In this document: positions 26,167-36,985 of the stretch, piece by piece
Layout of the letters: every line of letters begins with the position of its first letter
Numbering within the stretch: the stretch's first letter is position 1
Source: Robiginitalea marina
Lineage (GTDB): Bacteria > Bacteroidota > Bacteroidia > Flavobacteriales > Flavobacteriaceae
Assembly: GCF_024006985.1 (NCBI RefSeq)
Contig: NZ_JAMXIB010000002.1
Coordinates: 62,001 to 126,000 of the forward strand
Reading direction: 5' to 3'
DNA length: 64,000 nt
Made by a program: the position numbers and the translations under genes
The notes under the pieces: generated by a model
The model's input: the letters and a program-made list of their open reading frames with translations, nothing else
The model's database searches: none
What the model was told of the DNA's origin: nothing

Positions 26167-27570
26167 ATGAAAAAAACTCGCTTTTTATTGAAAACCGCAA
26201 TTCTCAGCCTTTTTGTGGCCACTGCGATTTCCTGCTCCGATGATGATGACAACGGAAACGGGAACAACCAGGACTCTGACCCGAACATTGTAGAACTCGC
26301 CGCAGACAATCCGGAACTATCCAGCCTGGTGGCCGCCCTGGAGCGCGCCGGACTGGTAAGCGCCCTGGAAGGGGACGGGCCCTTCACGGTATTCGCCCCA
26401 ACCAATGCCGCATTCCAGGCCTTCCTTACCGCCAACGGCTTTGGAGGCCTTAATGATGTGCCTGTGGATGTACTGACCCAGGTACTGCTGAACCATGTGG
26501 TTAGCGGGGAGAATTTCTCCAGCGGCCTGAGCAGCGGGTACATTTCTTCCCTTTCGACCGCCGGTCCCGGAGGGGCTAATTTGAGCCTTTATGTGGACAC
26601 CAGTGCAGGAGTGGCCATCAATGGCGTCTCTGACGTGATCATTCCGGATGTGGAAGCTTCCAATGGGGTGGTACATGTGGTGGATGGGGTTATCGGCCTG
26701 CCGACCATCGTGGACCATGCCGTGGCCAACAGCAGCTTCACCTCCCTGGTGACTGCCCTTACCACCGGTGGCAACACCACCTTTACCGACCTGCTTTCCG
26801 GGGATGGGCCCTTTACCGTGTTTGCCCCGGTGAATGCCGCCTTCACCAGCTTCAACAACCCGAATGGGAACGACATCAACAACATTCTCGCCAACCACGT
26901 GATTTCAGGGGTGGCCGCCTTCTCCTCAGGCCTCGCGAATTCCTATGTAAATACCCTGGGCACCAACGCCGACGGGGATGCCCTCAGCGCCTATATCAAC
27001 ACCGATAGCGGGGTGAGCATCAACGGAAGCAGCAGTGTGGCCGTTGCCGACGTAGTGGCGACCAATGGAGTGATCCACGCCGTAGACGGGGTGATCGATA
27101 TCCCGACTGTTGTCACTTTCGCCGTGGCAGACCCAACCTTTGCCCCCCTGGTGACTGCCCTTACCGAGGCCACCCCGGGCACCGATTTTGCCACTATCCT
27201 GAGCGGCGACGGACCCTTTACCGTATTCGCCCCCACCACCACAGCCTTCAATAATTTGCTGACTGCACTTGGCCTTGATGGTGTAGGGGATATCGACGAG
27301 GCCCTGCTAACATCCGTGCTGTTGCACCATGTAGTTTCCGGAAACATCCGGTCCGGAGACCTCACCAACCCTGGAGATACCGTAGCGGCCTCCCTGGAGG
27401 GCGATAACATTACCATCACCCTGCCCGGTACCGATAATGGGGTCAATATTGCCGACATTACCGATGGGGCCGGGAATACCGGCATCGGCATCATCGCCGT
27501 GGACGTACAGGCCGGAAACGGGGTAATCCACGTGGTAAACCAGGTCCTGCTGCCAGACACCACTAACTAA
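26167..27570 (+). CDS. Surface lipoprotein with three FAS1 (fasciclin) domains
   Basis: 467 residues. Lipoprotein signal ends at AISC; the mature N-terminus SDDDDNGNG is an acidic linker resembling the Bacteroidota lipoprotein surface-export signal (Cys followed by Ser/Lys and acidic residues), suggesting exposure at the cell surface. Three FAS1 repeats follow at about 42-178, 180-312 and 314-465. Each shows DGPFTVFAPTNAAF-like H1 boxes and the (H)VVDGVI/HVVNQVL H2 boxes. FAS1 domains mediate adhesion or carbohydrate/protein binding. A long AT-rich spacer precedes the gene and a strong terminator follows. Confidence 0.93.
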   Translation: MKKTRFLLKTAILSLFVATAISCSDDDDNGNGNNQDSDPNIVELAADNPELSSLVAALERAGLVSALEGDGPFTVFAPTNAAFQAFLTANGFGGLNDVPVDVLTQVLLNHVVSGENFSSGLSSGYISSLSTAGPGGANLSLYVDTSAGVAINGVSDVIIPDVEASNGVVHVVDGVIGLPTIVDHAVANSSFTSLVTALTTGGNTTFTDLLSGDGPFTVFAPVNAAFTSFNNPNGNDINNILANHVISGVAAFSSGLANSYVNTLGTNADGDALSAYINTDSGVSINGSSSVAVADVVATNGVIHAVDGVIDIPTVVTFAVADPTFAPLVTALTEATPGTDFATILSGDGPFTVFAPTTTAFNNLLTALGLDGVGDIDEALLTSVLLHHVVSGNIRSGDLTNPGDTVAASLEGDNITITLPGTDNGVNIADITDGAGNTGIGIIAVDVQAGNGVIHVVNQVLLPDTTN

Positions 27571-27588
27571 TCCATTACCGCTTTCCTT

Positions 27589-27614
27589 AAAAGCCGCCTC
27601 AGGGCGGCTTTTTT
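27589..27614 (+). terminator. Terminator after FAS1 lipoprotein gene
   Basis: 10-bp perfect stem (27589-27598 with 27603-27612), loop TCAG, T run to 27614. Confidence 0.9.
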
Positions 27615-27900
27615 GGTTTTAAAAGGACGCTGTTCCCCCGGGTGCTTTAAGGTATTTACGCCCCGTCGGTTTCGGTAAGAAACGGGAGATCGGCTTCGGG
27701 GCCCGCCCTTCGAAAACACCCCCCCTGTCACTAACAGGGAAATGAAACTGACGCCCGCCGGGGCTTTCGCAAGGGATTACCCCACAGAAAAACCTATAGC
27801 GACCTACACATTCCGTAAGCTGGCAACATTTTCTTTCCGGTGGCCCTGGGATTATGCATCTTTCCAGTCCCAAATCTTACCACACTAAACCAGCTCAACC
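27615..27900. other. Gene-free spacer
   Basis: Between the FAS1 terminator and the yidC terminator no credible coding sequence is seen; the only open frame (minus, 27619-27873) has an amino-acid mix typical of chance. Small hairpins occur (for example around 27725-27745, with arms CCCTGT and ACAGGG). No promoter pair or RNA gene could be recognised. Confidence 0.5.
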
Positions 27901-27902
27901 AA

Positions 27903-27930
27903 AAAGCCCCGACCATAAAGTCGGGGCTTT
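27903..27930 (-). terminator. Terminator of yidC
   Basis: 11-bp perfect stem (27903-27913 with 27920-27930), loop of 6 nt. On the minus strand it is followed by TTT and further T/G-rich sequence. Located 21 nt past the yidC stop. Confidence 0.85.
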
Positions 27931-27951
27931 GTTAATGAAATGAAATGCGCA

Positions 27952-29817
27952 TTAACTGCGTTTCCCTGACTTCTTCTGCGATTCCGCCTCTTCCATCATC
28001 TCCCGCATCTTGCGCTGGAACCGGTTTTCCTTGCGGGGCTTCTTTTTCTGCTCCTGGATCTGGGCATGGATTTTGTCTTCATCCAGGATCACATTCTTGA
28101 TCACCAGCATGATGCCGATGGTAATCAGGTTGGAAACGAAGTAATACAAGCTCAGGCCGCTGGCGTAGTTGTTGAAGAAGAACAACATCAGCAGGGGCGA
28201 CAGGTACATGATGAACTTCATGTTCGGCATGCCCGGCTGCTGGACCTGCATGGTCTGGCCGGTCGTCATCATCATGTAAAAGAAGATGGCAATGGAGGCC
28301 AGGATGGGAAACAGGCTCACGTGGTCCCCGTAAAAAGGGATGGCAAAGGGCAGTTGGGCAATGGTGTCGTACGAAGACAGGTCATCTGCCCACAGGAACG
28401 ATTTCTGCCGCAGGGAAAAACTGGTGGGGAAAAACATGAAAAGGGCATAGAAGATAGGCAGCTGCAACAGGGCGGGAACGCAACCACTTAAGGGGCTTAC
28501 CCCGGCCTTATTGTACAACTTCATGGTCTCCTGTTGCCGTTTCATGGCATTGTCCTTGTGCGTTTCGTTGATTTCGGTGATCTCGGGTTTCAGCACCTTC
28601 ATCTTGGCCTGCGACAGGTAAGACTTGTAGGTTACCGGCGACATGACGATCCGGACAATGATGGTCATGACCACAATGGCGATACCGTAGGGCAGGAAGG
28701 AGCTGAGGAAGGAGAAGAAAGGGGTGAAGATATACCGGTTGATCCACCCGAAAATGCCCCATCCGTAGGGGATGGAGTCAGCCAGGGCCAGGTCGTCATA
28801 GGTCTCGAGCACGTCCACGTCTGTGGGTCCGTAATACCAGTACATGGATTTGGAGAGTTCCCCCCCGACGAGTTCCAGTGGGGTGCGGGCCCCGAATTCC
28901 TTGGTGAATTGTACTTCTTTACTCTCCTCTTCCACCAGGTTTTTTGAACTCAGGTCCACGGTGGGAAAGGGTTCGTCCGTAGCCAGGATGGAGCTGAAAA
29001 AATGCTGCCGGAAGGAAATCCACCGCACCTCTGACTCGGTATCCTCATCGTCGCCCCCTTCGGAAAGCTTGCTGATATCGTCCCCTTCGTGGCGATAGGT
29101 CAGGCGGGTATAGCGGTTGCCGTAGACCACGCTTTTGTTGTGGCGTATCCCGCGGAGTTGCCAGTCGAGCAGGGCGGATTGCGCAGGGTTCAGGATGGTG
29201 GAAAGCCCCTGCGAACGCACGTCAAAATCCAGGAGGTACTCCCCTGGTTTCAGGGTGTACCGGTACTCCAGATAGCTGTCAGGGCCGGCTTTGGCCCTCA
29301 TGGACAGTACCTGGTTTTCCCCTTCCATGGTCATACTGGGCTCAAAATAGAGGTCCCGGGTCTGCAAAAGGCGGTTGTCGCGCATAGCGAGTTGCAGGTT
29401 GAACAGGGCATTCCCGTCTTTGACCAGGTATACAGGCACCGAATCATAGGTGACAAACTGCTTCATCCGCGCCTCGATGATCTGCCCGCCCCGGTTGGAG
29501 ACTTCCAGGTAGAGGAGGTCGTTCTCCAGCCGGGTAACGCCCTCTTGGGCGGTGGTATAGGCAAAAGCCCCCACCTGGGTGGCATAGGCAGCCTGGGCCA
29601 GGGAATCCCCCGGATAGGAAACCGGTTCCGGGATGCGGTTTAGCGGCTGGAGGGGCTCCCCTCCTTCCGGGGAGGCCTCTGCAGCCTGCTCAGTGGCCTG
29701 TTTCTGGGCTTCAAGCTCTTCGGGGGTGGGCTGGTTCAGGTAAAACCAGAACAGGAGGATCCCAAAAATCAGGACAAATCCGATTATGGCATTTACGTCC
29801 AGTTTCTTTTCTTCCAT
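27952..29817 (-). CDS. yidC: Membrane protein insertase YidC
   Basis: Inserts and folds inner-membrane proteins, with or without SecYEG. 621 residues: N-terminal helix (residues 8-26), large periplasmic beta domain (about 60-340), then five Oxa1-type helices. Typical core motifs are PYGIAIVVMTIIVRIVMSP (with the conserved Arg), KAGVSPLSGCVPALLQLPIFYALF and NNYASGLSLYYFVSN. The tail is basic (KKKPRKENRFQRKMRE), fitting ribosome contact. It lies 80 nt downstream of pyrG with its own -7 element. Confidence 0.96.
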   Translation of the reverse strand: MEEKKLDVNAIIGFVLIFGILLFWFYLNQPTPEELEAQKQATEQAAEASPEGGEPLQPLNRIPEPVSYPGDSLAQAAYATQVGAFAYTTAQEGVTRLENDLLYLEVSNRGGQIIEARMKQFVTYDSVPVYLVKDGNALFNLQLAMRDNRLLQTRDLYFEPSMTMEGENQVLSMRAKAGPDSYLEYRYTLKPGEYLLDFDVRSQGLSTILNPAQSALLDWQLRGIRHNKSVVYGNRYTRLTYRHEGDDISKLSEGGDDEDTESEVRWISFRQHFFSSILATDEPFPTVDLSSKNLVEEESKEVQFTKEFGARTPLELVGGELSKSMYWYYGPTDVDVLETYDDLALADSIPYGWGIFGWINRYIFTPFFSFLSSFLPYGIAIVVMTIIVRIVMSPVTYKSYLSQAKMKVLKPEITEINETHKDNAMKRQQETMKLYNKAGVSPLSGCVPALLQLPIFYALFMFFPTSFSLRQKSFLWADDLSSYDTIAQLPFAIPFYGDHVSLFPILASIAIFFYMMMTTGQTMQVQQPGMPNMKFIMYLSPLLMLFFFNNYASGLSLYYFVSNLITIGIMLVIKNVILDEDKIHAQIQEQKKKPRKENRFQRKMREMMEEAESQKKSGKRS

Positions 29818-29873
29818 GGATATTTTATTTACCCGAAGGCCCCGCGAACAGGGGGCCCGGACCGGGGCGGTTG

Positions 29874-29881
29874 CAAATATA
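29874..29881 (-). promoter_or_regulatory. -7 element for yidC
   Basis: Exact TATATTTG on the minus strand, 56 nt before the yidC start, in the spacer after pyrG. Confidence 0.5.
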
Positions 29882-29897
29882 GGCCCAATTGCGGAGT

Positions 29898-31616
<1,719 letters not shown>

Positions 31617-31736
31617 TCAGGCTGGGCCCACCCGCTGCGGCCCCTCCGCCCGGGGCAACAGAAAGCCTTAGGCTTCCCTGGTAATTCCCGGCAGGCAAAA
31701 CCAGAGCTACCCCGTAATGGCAAAGACTGGCAGGGC

Positions 31737-32141
31737 CTAAAGGGTCCAGAAAAACCGGACGTCCTTGGCGATGGCGTCATTGAGGCTGTACCATACCGGG
31801 CAGGTGCGGGCCGTGGCCTCCAGGATCTTCCGGTCCCGCTGCGGCACAGCCTGCGGGAGGTAGAGGTCCACCTCAACCCGCGAGATACGCCTGGGGTTGG
31901 CAGCCATGTGTTTGGTTACCTCTGCGTATGCCCCCTCAAGGGAACCTTCCGATTCCCCGTACCGGATCCCCATCATGGTAAGCATGCAACTGGCAAGGCC
32001 CGTTGCCACGGTATCGGTGGGGCTGAAGGCCTCTCCCAGCCCATGGTTATCCACGGGGGCATCGGTGTTGAAACGGTCCCCGGACCGAAGGTGGGTACAT
32101 TCGGTCCTCAATTTTCCCTTATAGGTTACTTTGGAGGTCAT
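31737..32141 (-). CDS. OsmC family peroxiredoxin-like protein
   Basis: 134 residues of the OsmC/Ohr fold. The two redox cysteines are recognisable: Cys in GLASCMLTMMGIRY (near 52) and Cys in ARTCPVWYSL (near 113). Related enzymes reduce organic hydroperoxides; this shorter OsmC-type branch is not characterised enough to name a substrate. Its ATG overlaps the stop region of the upstream LysM gene by 4 nt, so the two are translationally coupled and belong to the guaA-LysM-osmC transcription unit. Confidence 0.88.
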   Translation of the reverse strand: MTSKVTYKGKLRTECTHLRSGDRFNTDAPVDNHGLGEAFSPTDTVATGLASCMLTMMGIRYGESEGSLEGAYAEVTKHMAANPRRISRVEVDLYLPQAVPQRDRKILEATARTCPVWYSLNDAIAKDVRFFWTL

Positions 32142-34285
32142 GGATCTTTGATTTCTTTAAGCTGCAGGTCCTCATACTTTAAAATGTAGGAGGCGATATT
32201 GTAATAGCCCGACTGCCATCCCTTCCAGTAGTTGAACTTATTGCCCGAATAGGCGAGTTCCCCCAACTGGTCAGCCGCCTCGAACAGGTCGGGCCGGTAA
32301 GCCAGGCGAAGCAACAGGTCCATCCCGAGGTCGAAGCCCCTGATGGCATAACGGTCGGGTTCCCCCTTGAAACGGTTTGCATATTGTCGCATAAACCCTG
32401 GGGTGGTGCTTTCCAGGGTCACAGACGGGAAGGTGAAATTGAGGTTGGACAGGTGGGGTACGGAGATCACTTCATTTTCAAAAGCCTTGTTCCGGTTGGT
32501 GGTAAACATGCGGATACGGGTCGAGTCGGAATTGGAGGAATTCAAAATGGAACTCACGCTGGAAGCAATTTTGAAATCATCGGTCTCCACAAAAACCCAG
32601 TTTTCGGCCTCCTGCGATAACCGGGACCGGAAGGCATTCATATCGAGGGAGATATTTTTTTCTTCCTCCCGCAGCACCACGGCCTCTGCCGTAGGGAAGG
32701 CCTCCATAATCCGGTCCTGTACCCCCCGGTTCTTACGGTCTGAGATCACCAAAATCTTCTGGTCGGTCACCTGGCCTTTCACAAAGGCGAGCATGTGTTC
32801 GCGAAGGCGGTCCTCCGGGGTGAAGGAATAGAAGAGGTTTTCCAGCGGCATATCTTCCCCCAGGGGCAGGGGGGCAATCACAGGGACCTGCAGGGTTGCC
32901 GCCTGGGTGGCCACCTCCCTTATCGCTTCCGGCGAAAGGGGTCCGATAATCGCGCTGTAGGAGCCGAGGTCTTCCTGCTGCAGGAATGAACGGACCCGCT
33001 GGGTATTGAGCTGGGTGTCGAAGGTTTTCACCTGGACGGAAACGCCCAGGTCGGCAATCGAGTCCAGGGCCACCAACAGGCCGGAGTATAGCCCCAGGCT
33101 GTATTTCAGGGCATTGTTCTGGTCGATGCGCTTACGGGTGCTTTCCGGATCTTCCAAATCGAGGCGGTCGAGGCGGAATGGCAACAAGACCAGTATTTTT
33201 GGGATATTCCGTCGATCTATGCTGTCTTTCAGGTTAAAGGATTCCAGGACCAGGTCGTTCTTTACCTGCAACTCCCCTGCATTTGCCCTCGGCACTTTCA
33301 GGACCATGCCCGCCTTAAGGCCTCCGACAAGGTCGGGATTAAGGGCCAGCAATTCGCGGTAGCTGAGCTCGAACTTCCGGGTGAGGGAAAATTCCGTCTG
33401 TTTGGGAAGCACTTCGTAATACACAAACTCCGAATCACCGGGGTCGGCGGGTTCCGGCTTTTTCTCCGGAAGCCGGAGGACCATGCCCTCCTGGAGGTTA
33501 CCCCTCTCCATGATCTCGGGGTTCAGGCGTATAATCTCCTCCCTTGTAATCCCGTATTCCTGGCTAAGGCTGAAAAGGGTTTTCTTTGGGGGTACGGTAT
33601 AAGAAACATAAATCTGGGTTTCCCCGGACACCTCACTGGCCGCGGAGCGGGGCACTTTTAGCTCCTGCCCGGCAGCCAGGTAGCTGGTATTTTCGGGGAG
33701 TTCGGGGTTCAGTTGTAACAGGCTATCTACCGTTATGCCATACCTGTGAGCGATGCTCCACCGCGTTTCCCGGGGCTGTACCACATAGGTTTCAAGGGCT
33801 TCGGCCCCTGTCTCGCCCGAAGGCTCCCGGCCTGAAGGATACATCGGAATCCGCAGGACCATGCCCTTTTGCAGGGTGGCGGAATAGAGTTGCGGGTTAT
33901 AGCGCTTGATCAGGTCCTGGGGGAGGTCGTAACGCCTCGAAATACTGAAAAGGGTCTCCTTCCGCCTCACCCTGTGCGTCTGGAAGCCTATGGGCTTTTC
34001 CTGCCCCACCGTATCGGGGCGCGGGGCATTTTGCTGCCCGGGCCGGGCCTCGGCGGGGCCTGATACCGGGATGACCAGGATGGTATTGACCCGAAGGGGC
34101 GATCCGGGCTTGAGCTCCTTGTTGTACCGGTACAGGGCCTCAGTGCTGACCTGGTAACGCCGCGCAATGGATTCAAGGGTTTCCCCCTCTTTCACCGGGT
34201 GGCTCCTGAACTGCTGGGCCCCTGCCCTGCAGGCGACCAACAGCACCAGAAACCCCAATAAAATGTATTTCCCGAAGTGCTTCAT
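32138..34285 (-). CDS. Five-LysM protein with periplasmic binding-protein-like domain
   Basis: 715 residues. The signal sequence ends either at a lipobox (LVAC) or at AGAQ, so it is exported and perhaps lipid-anchored. Five LysM peptidoglycan-binding repeats occupy about residues 25-330, each with the pattern V-x-x-x-E/K-T-x-x-S-I/L followed by LNPE/YNP. The rest (about 350-700) resembles a type I periplasmic binding fold (KILVLLPFRLDRL, YSAIIGPLSPEAIREVA, VPVIAPLP, ILVISDRKN). E. coli LpoA pairs a TPR domain with the same fold to activate a penicillin-binding protein; an analogous wall-synthesis role is speculation. The gene starts 2 nt after the guaA stop. Confidence 0.85.
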   Translation of the reverse strand: MKHFGKYILLGFLVLLVACRAGAQQFRSHPVKEGETLESIARRYQVSTEALYRYNKELKPGSPLRVNTILVIPVSGPAEARPGQQNAPRPDTVGQEKPIGFQTHRVRRKETLFSISRRYDLPQDLIKRYNPQLYSATLQKGMVLRIPMYPSGREPSGETGAEALETYVVQPRETRWSIAHRYGITVDSLLQLNPELPENTSYLAAGQELKVPRSAASEVSGETQIYVSYTVPPKKTLFSLSQEYGITREEIIRLNPEIMERGNLQEGMVLRLPEKKPEPADPGDSEFVYYEVLPKQTEFSLTRKFELSYRELLALNPDLVGGLKAGMVLKVPRANAGELQVKNDLVLESFNLKDSIDRRNIPKILVLLPFRLDRLDLEDPESTRKRIDQNNALKYSLGLYSGLLVALDSIADLGVSVQVKTFDTQLNTQRVRSFLQQEDLGSYSAIIGPLSPEAIREVATQAATLQVPVIAPLPLGEDMPLENLFYSFTPEDRLREHMLAFVKGQVTDQKILVISDRKNRGVQDRIMEAFPTAEAVVLREEEKNISLDMNAFRSRLSQEAENWVFVETDDFKIASSVSSILNSSNSDSTRIRMFTTNRNKAFENEVISVPHLSNLNFTFPSVTLESTTPGFMRQYANRFKGEPDRYAIRGFDLGMDLLLRLAYRPDLFEAADQLGELAYSGNKFNYWKGWQSGYYNIASYILKYEDLQLKEIKDP

Positions 34286-34287
34286 GC

Positions 34288-35817
34288 CTATTCCCATTCA
34301 ATTGTGGCCGGAGGCTTGGAACTGATGTCATAAACCACCCGGTTTACCCCGGGGACCTTGTTGATGATTTCGTTTGAAATTTTCTGCAGGAATTCATACG
34401 GCAGATGTACCCAATCGGCCGTCATCCCGTCCGTGCTTTCCACGGCCCGCAGGGCAACGCATTTTTCATAGGTGCGTTCATCTCCCATCACCCCCACACT
34501 GTGCACCGGCAACAGGATGGCCCCGGCCTGCCAGATCTGGTCGTACAAGCCCCAATCCCTGAGGCCCTGTATGAACAGGTGGTCCACCTCCTGCAGGATT
34601 GCCACTTTTTCAGGGCTCACATCGCCCAGGATCCGAATCGCCAGTCCCGGACCGGGAAAGGGATGCCTGCCCAGGCGCTCATCGGGGATCCCGAGGCTGG
34701 CGCCCACCCTCCGGACTTCATCTTTAAAAAGCATTTTAAGCGGCTCCACAACTTTCAATTTCATGAAATCAGGAAGTCCCCCCACATTGTGGTGGCTCTT
34801 GATGGTAGCCGAGGGCCCGCCGGAGGCGGAAACCGATTCAATCACATCCGGATAGATCGTCCCCTGTCCAAGCCACCGGGCATCTTCTACTTTATGGGCC
34901 TCATCGTCAAATACCTCGATGAATACCCGGCCGATGATCTTCCGTTTCTTCTCGGGGTCGTCCTCCCCCTTCAGGGCATCCAAAAAGCGTGCCGAAGCGT
35001 CCACCCCTTTTACGTTAAGCCCCATGTGCTTGTACTGCTCCAGAACTTCCTCATATTCATGCTTCCGCAGCAGGCCGTTGTTGACAAAAATACAGTGCAG
35101 GTGCTCCCCGATGGCCTGGTGCAGCAATACGGCTGCCACAGTGGAGTCGACCCCCCCGGACAGGCCCAGGATCACCTTGTCTTCCCCTATTTGCTCCTTC
35201 AGGCCGGCCACAGTGGTTTCCACAAAGGCAGCAGGCGTCCAGGTCTGTTCCAGCCCGGCAATATCGACCAGGAAATTCTTCAGGATGCGTTTTCCCTCCT
35301 TGGTATGGTAAACTTCCGGGTGAAATTGGATGCCGTAAAGGTTCTCTGATTCAATCACATAGGCTGCATTCTCCACGTCGTGGGTACTGGCCAGGAGCTT
35401 GGCTCCCCCGGGGAGTTGCTGTATGGTATCGCTATGGCTCATCCAGACCTGGGTATCCCGGGGCACATCCCTGAAAAAAGGATCGGGGGTAATATGGGTC
35501 AGCCTGGCACGCCCGAATTCCCGGGTATTGGAGGGGGCCACATTGCCGCCCCCGAAGTGCGCAATGTACTGCGCCCCATAGCAGATCGCCAGCACGGGTT
35601 TTTTTCCCTTTATTTCGCTCAGGTCCGGATGGGGTGCCGTATCGGACCGGACGGAGGAAGGGGAGCCGGACAGGATAACCGCCTTATACCCTGAAAGGTC
35701 TTCGGGAAGGTGGTTGAAAGGTTTTATTTCGCAGAAGATATTGAGCTCCCGTACGCGCCTTGCGATCAGCTGGGTGTACTGGGAACCAAAATCGAGGATC
35801 AGGACGTTGTTTTGCAT
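34288..35817 (-). CDS. guaA: GMP synthase (glutamine-hydrolysing)
   Basis: Converts XMP to GMP. 509 residues from ATG 35815-35817. Glutaminase domain: [23 protein letters not shown] (nucleophile Cys) and [12 protein letters not shown]-pyrophosphatase: [17 protein letters not shown] (PP-loop). Dimerisation domain: [11 protein letters not shown] through the C-terminal PPATIEWE. The open frame extends 59 codons upstream, but the family begins at [14 protein letters not shown] and the -7 box sits directly before it. First gene of a guaA-LysM-osmC unit. Confidence 0.97.
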   Translation of the reverse strand: MQNNVLILDFGSQYTQLIARRVRELNIFCEIKPFNHLPEDLSGYKAVILSGSPSSVRSDTAPHPDLSEIKGKKPVLAICYGAQYIAHFGGGNVAPSNTREFGRARLTHITPDPFFRDVPRDTQVWMSHSDTIQQLPGGAKLLASTHDVENAAYVIESENLYGIQFHPEVYHTKEGKRILKNFLVDIAGLEQTWTPAAFVETTVAGLKEQIGEDKVILGLSGGVDSTVAAVLLHQAIGEHLHCIFVNNGLLRKHEYEEVLEQYKHMGLNVKGVDASARFLDALKGEDDPEKKRKIIGRVFIEVFDDEAHKVEDARWLGQGTIYPDVIESVSASGGPSATIKSHHNVGGLPDFMKLKVVEPLKMLFKDEVRRVGASLGIPDERLGRHPFPGPGLAIRILGDVSPEKVAILQEVDHLFIQGLRDWGLYDQIWQAGAILLPVHSVGVMGDERTYEKCVALRAVESTDGMTADWVHLPYEFLQKISNEIINKVPGVNRVVYDISSKPPATIEWE

Positions 35818-35820
35818 GGC

Positions 35821-35828
35821 CAAAAATA
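35821..35828 (-). promoter_or_regulatory. -7 element for guaA, 3 nt from the start codon
   Basis: Exact TATTTTTG on the minus strand; only GCC separates it from the ATG, predicting transcription start at or next to the start codon (leaderless mRNA). Confidence 0.55.
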
Positions 35829-36436
35829 GTAAAATGAAAAAACCGAAACGACCTTCTTTGGCAATAATTATCCCCACGTTGTGAAGAACGCACCAGGGTA
35901 CTTCCCGGGGCACCCCCATCCGGACAGCCGGTGGCCGGGGACTGATCAGGCCTCCAAATCGACCTTCCGGGAAGACGCCGACCTGCTTCGGCAATCAAAA
36001 AAACACAGCCTGGCAGGGCCCGCCCTGACTAAAACAGCAATATAAATTTATAATTCATATAATTTTATTTATAGCATTGGTAAACAACCTATTAAATCAA
36101 TTCCTACATTTTTATTTTTTGCCAATTTCAGCCCTGTCAAGGACAAAACTGAACGATAAAAAAATCCCCGGCCTGCCGACCGGGGATCCCTTGCTCCCCT
36201 GCCGCGGCAGGGGAAAAACTAACCTAAACACATGAATGAAAAACGGCACAAAATCCAACCCTCAACAGGGTCCTGGGTTGCCCCGGGATAAAACCCCGTC
36301 CCAGGCCGCTTGGGCAGCCGGGGAGCAGGGTTCCCTCCTCTTTCATGGCAACTTCAAACTTAGAACAACTCAGGACGCGGATACCCTACCTGAAATCTCC
36401 ATTTTTTTTGTATCTTTAAAAGTAAAGAATTGGGGT
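35829..36436. other. Gene-free region with AT-rich core and paired hairpins
   Basis: About 600 nt without a convincing gene. 36030-36120 is strikingly AT-rich compared with the rest of the window. Two strong hairpins follow: 36164-36171 with 36180-36187 (ATCCCCGG arms), and an 18-bp palindrome at 36196-36213 (CCCCTGCC/GGCAGGGG). A 19-codon open frame starts at ATG 36232 (stop at 36289-36291), of unknown meaning. The -7 box of the next gene is at 36411-36418. Confidence 0.5.
36411..36418 (+). promoter_or_regulatory. Possible -7 element for FMN split-barrel gene
   Basis: TATCTTTA (one mismatch), 18 nt before ATG 36437, after a run of T. It supports the short start of the following gene. Confidence 0.45.
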
Positions 36437-36985
36437 ATGGCCGATCAAATCTGGAACGAACTTGTGCAGGAGCTCAGGGAAGGCCTTCAGGATCCTTCCC
36501 ACCCCTTTCGCCTGGCCACCCTGGCCACCCTCGGACTGGAACGCCTTCCCCGGCTTCGGACCGTGCGGATCCGGGAATTCGACCCGGGCAGCCTGCGGAT
36601 GGCCTTCTACACCGATTCCCGCTCCAAAAAAATCCTCCACATCAAGGAAAACAACAAGGTAAGCCTGTTGTTATACCACCCCGAAAAACTGGTGCAACTC
36701 CGCATCGAAGGGCTGGCCCTACGGGAACGGGACCCAGAGGTACTCCATGACCACTGGATGCGGGTAGAGGGAAATGCCCAGCAAAACTATACCACCGCCA
36801 GTGCCCCTGGGACTGAGATCAAAAGCCCTGAACAAATCGAATACCTGGAACAGGAACAGTACTTCACCCTGGTGTACATCCTCCCCTTTAAGGTGGAGTA
36901 CCTTAAACTCCACCGGCCCCATCACCTCAGGGTCCGTTTTTCAAAGACCGACAACGGCTGGAAAAGCACCTACCTAGTCCCCTAG
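36437..36985 (+). CDS. Pyridoxamine 5'-phosphate oxidase-like FMN-binding protein
   Basis: 182 residues of the FMN-binding split-barrel fold. The N-terminal half matches the PNPOx pattern: PFRLATLATLG, LPRLRTVRIREF, LRMAFYTDSRSKKILHIKENNKVSLLLYHPE, then LRIEGLA. The PdxH C-terminal signature (PxxWxG-type) is absent, so this is probably a general flavin oxidoreductase or heme/FMN-binding relative rather than the PLP salvage enzyme. The frame opens 201 nt upstream, but that part is spacer. It overlaps the convergent decarboxylase gene by 12 nt. Confidence 0.82.
   Translation: MADQIWNELVQELREGLQDPSHPFRLATLATLGLERLPRLRTVRIREFDPGSLRMAFYTDSRSKKILHIKENNKVSLLLYHPEKLVQLRIEGLALRERDPEVLHDHWMRVEGNAQQNYTTASAPGTEIKSPEQIEYLEQEQYFTLVYILPFKVEYLKLHRPHHLRVRFSKTDNGWKSTYLVP

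Noticed and set aside
27619-27873. 84-codon minus-strand open frame in the FAS1-yidC spacer
   Set aside because: No start context, no conserved pattern and a composition typical of non-coding sequence.
36236-36436. N-terminal extension of the FMN split-barrel protein by 67 codons
   Set aside because: The family begins near residue 68, the extension covers spacer sequence and a -7 element, and it has no conserved pattern.
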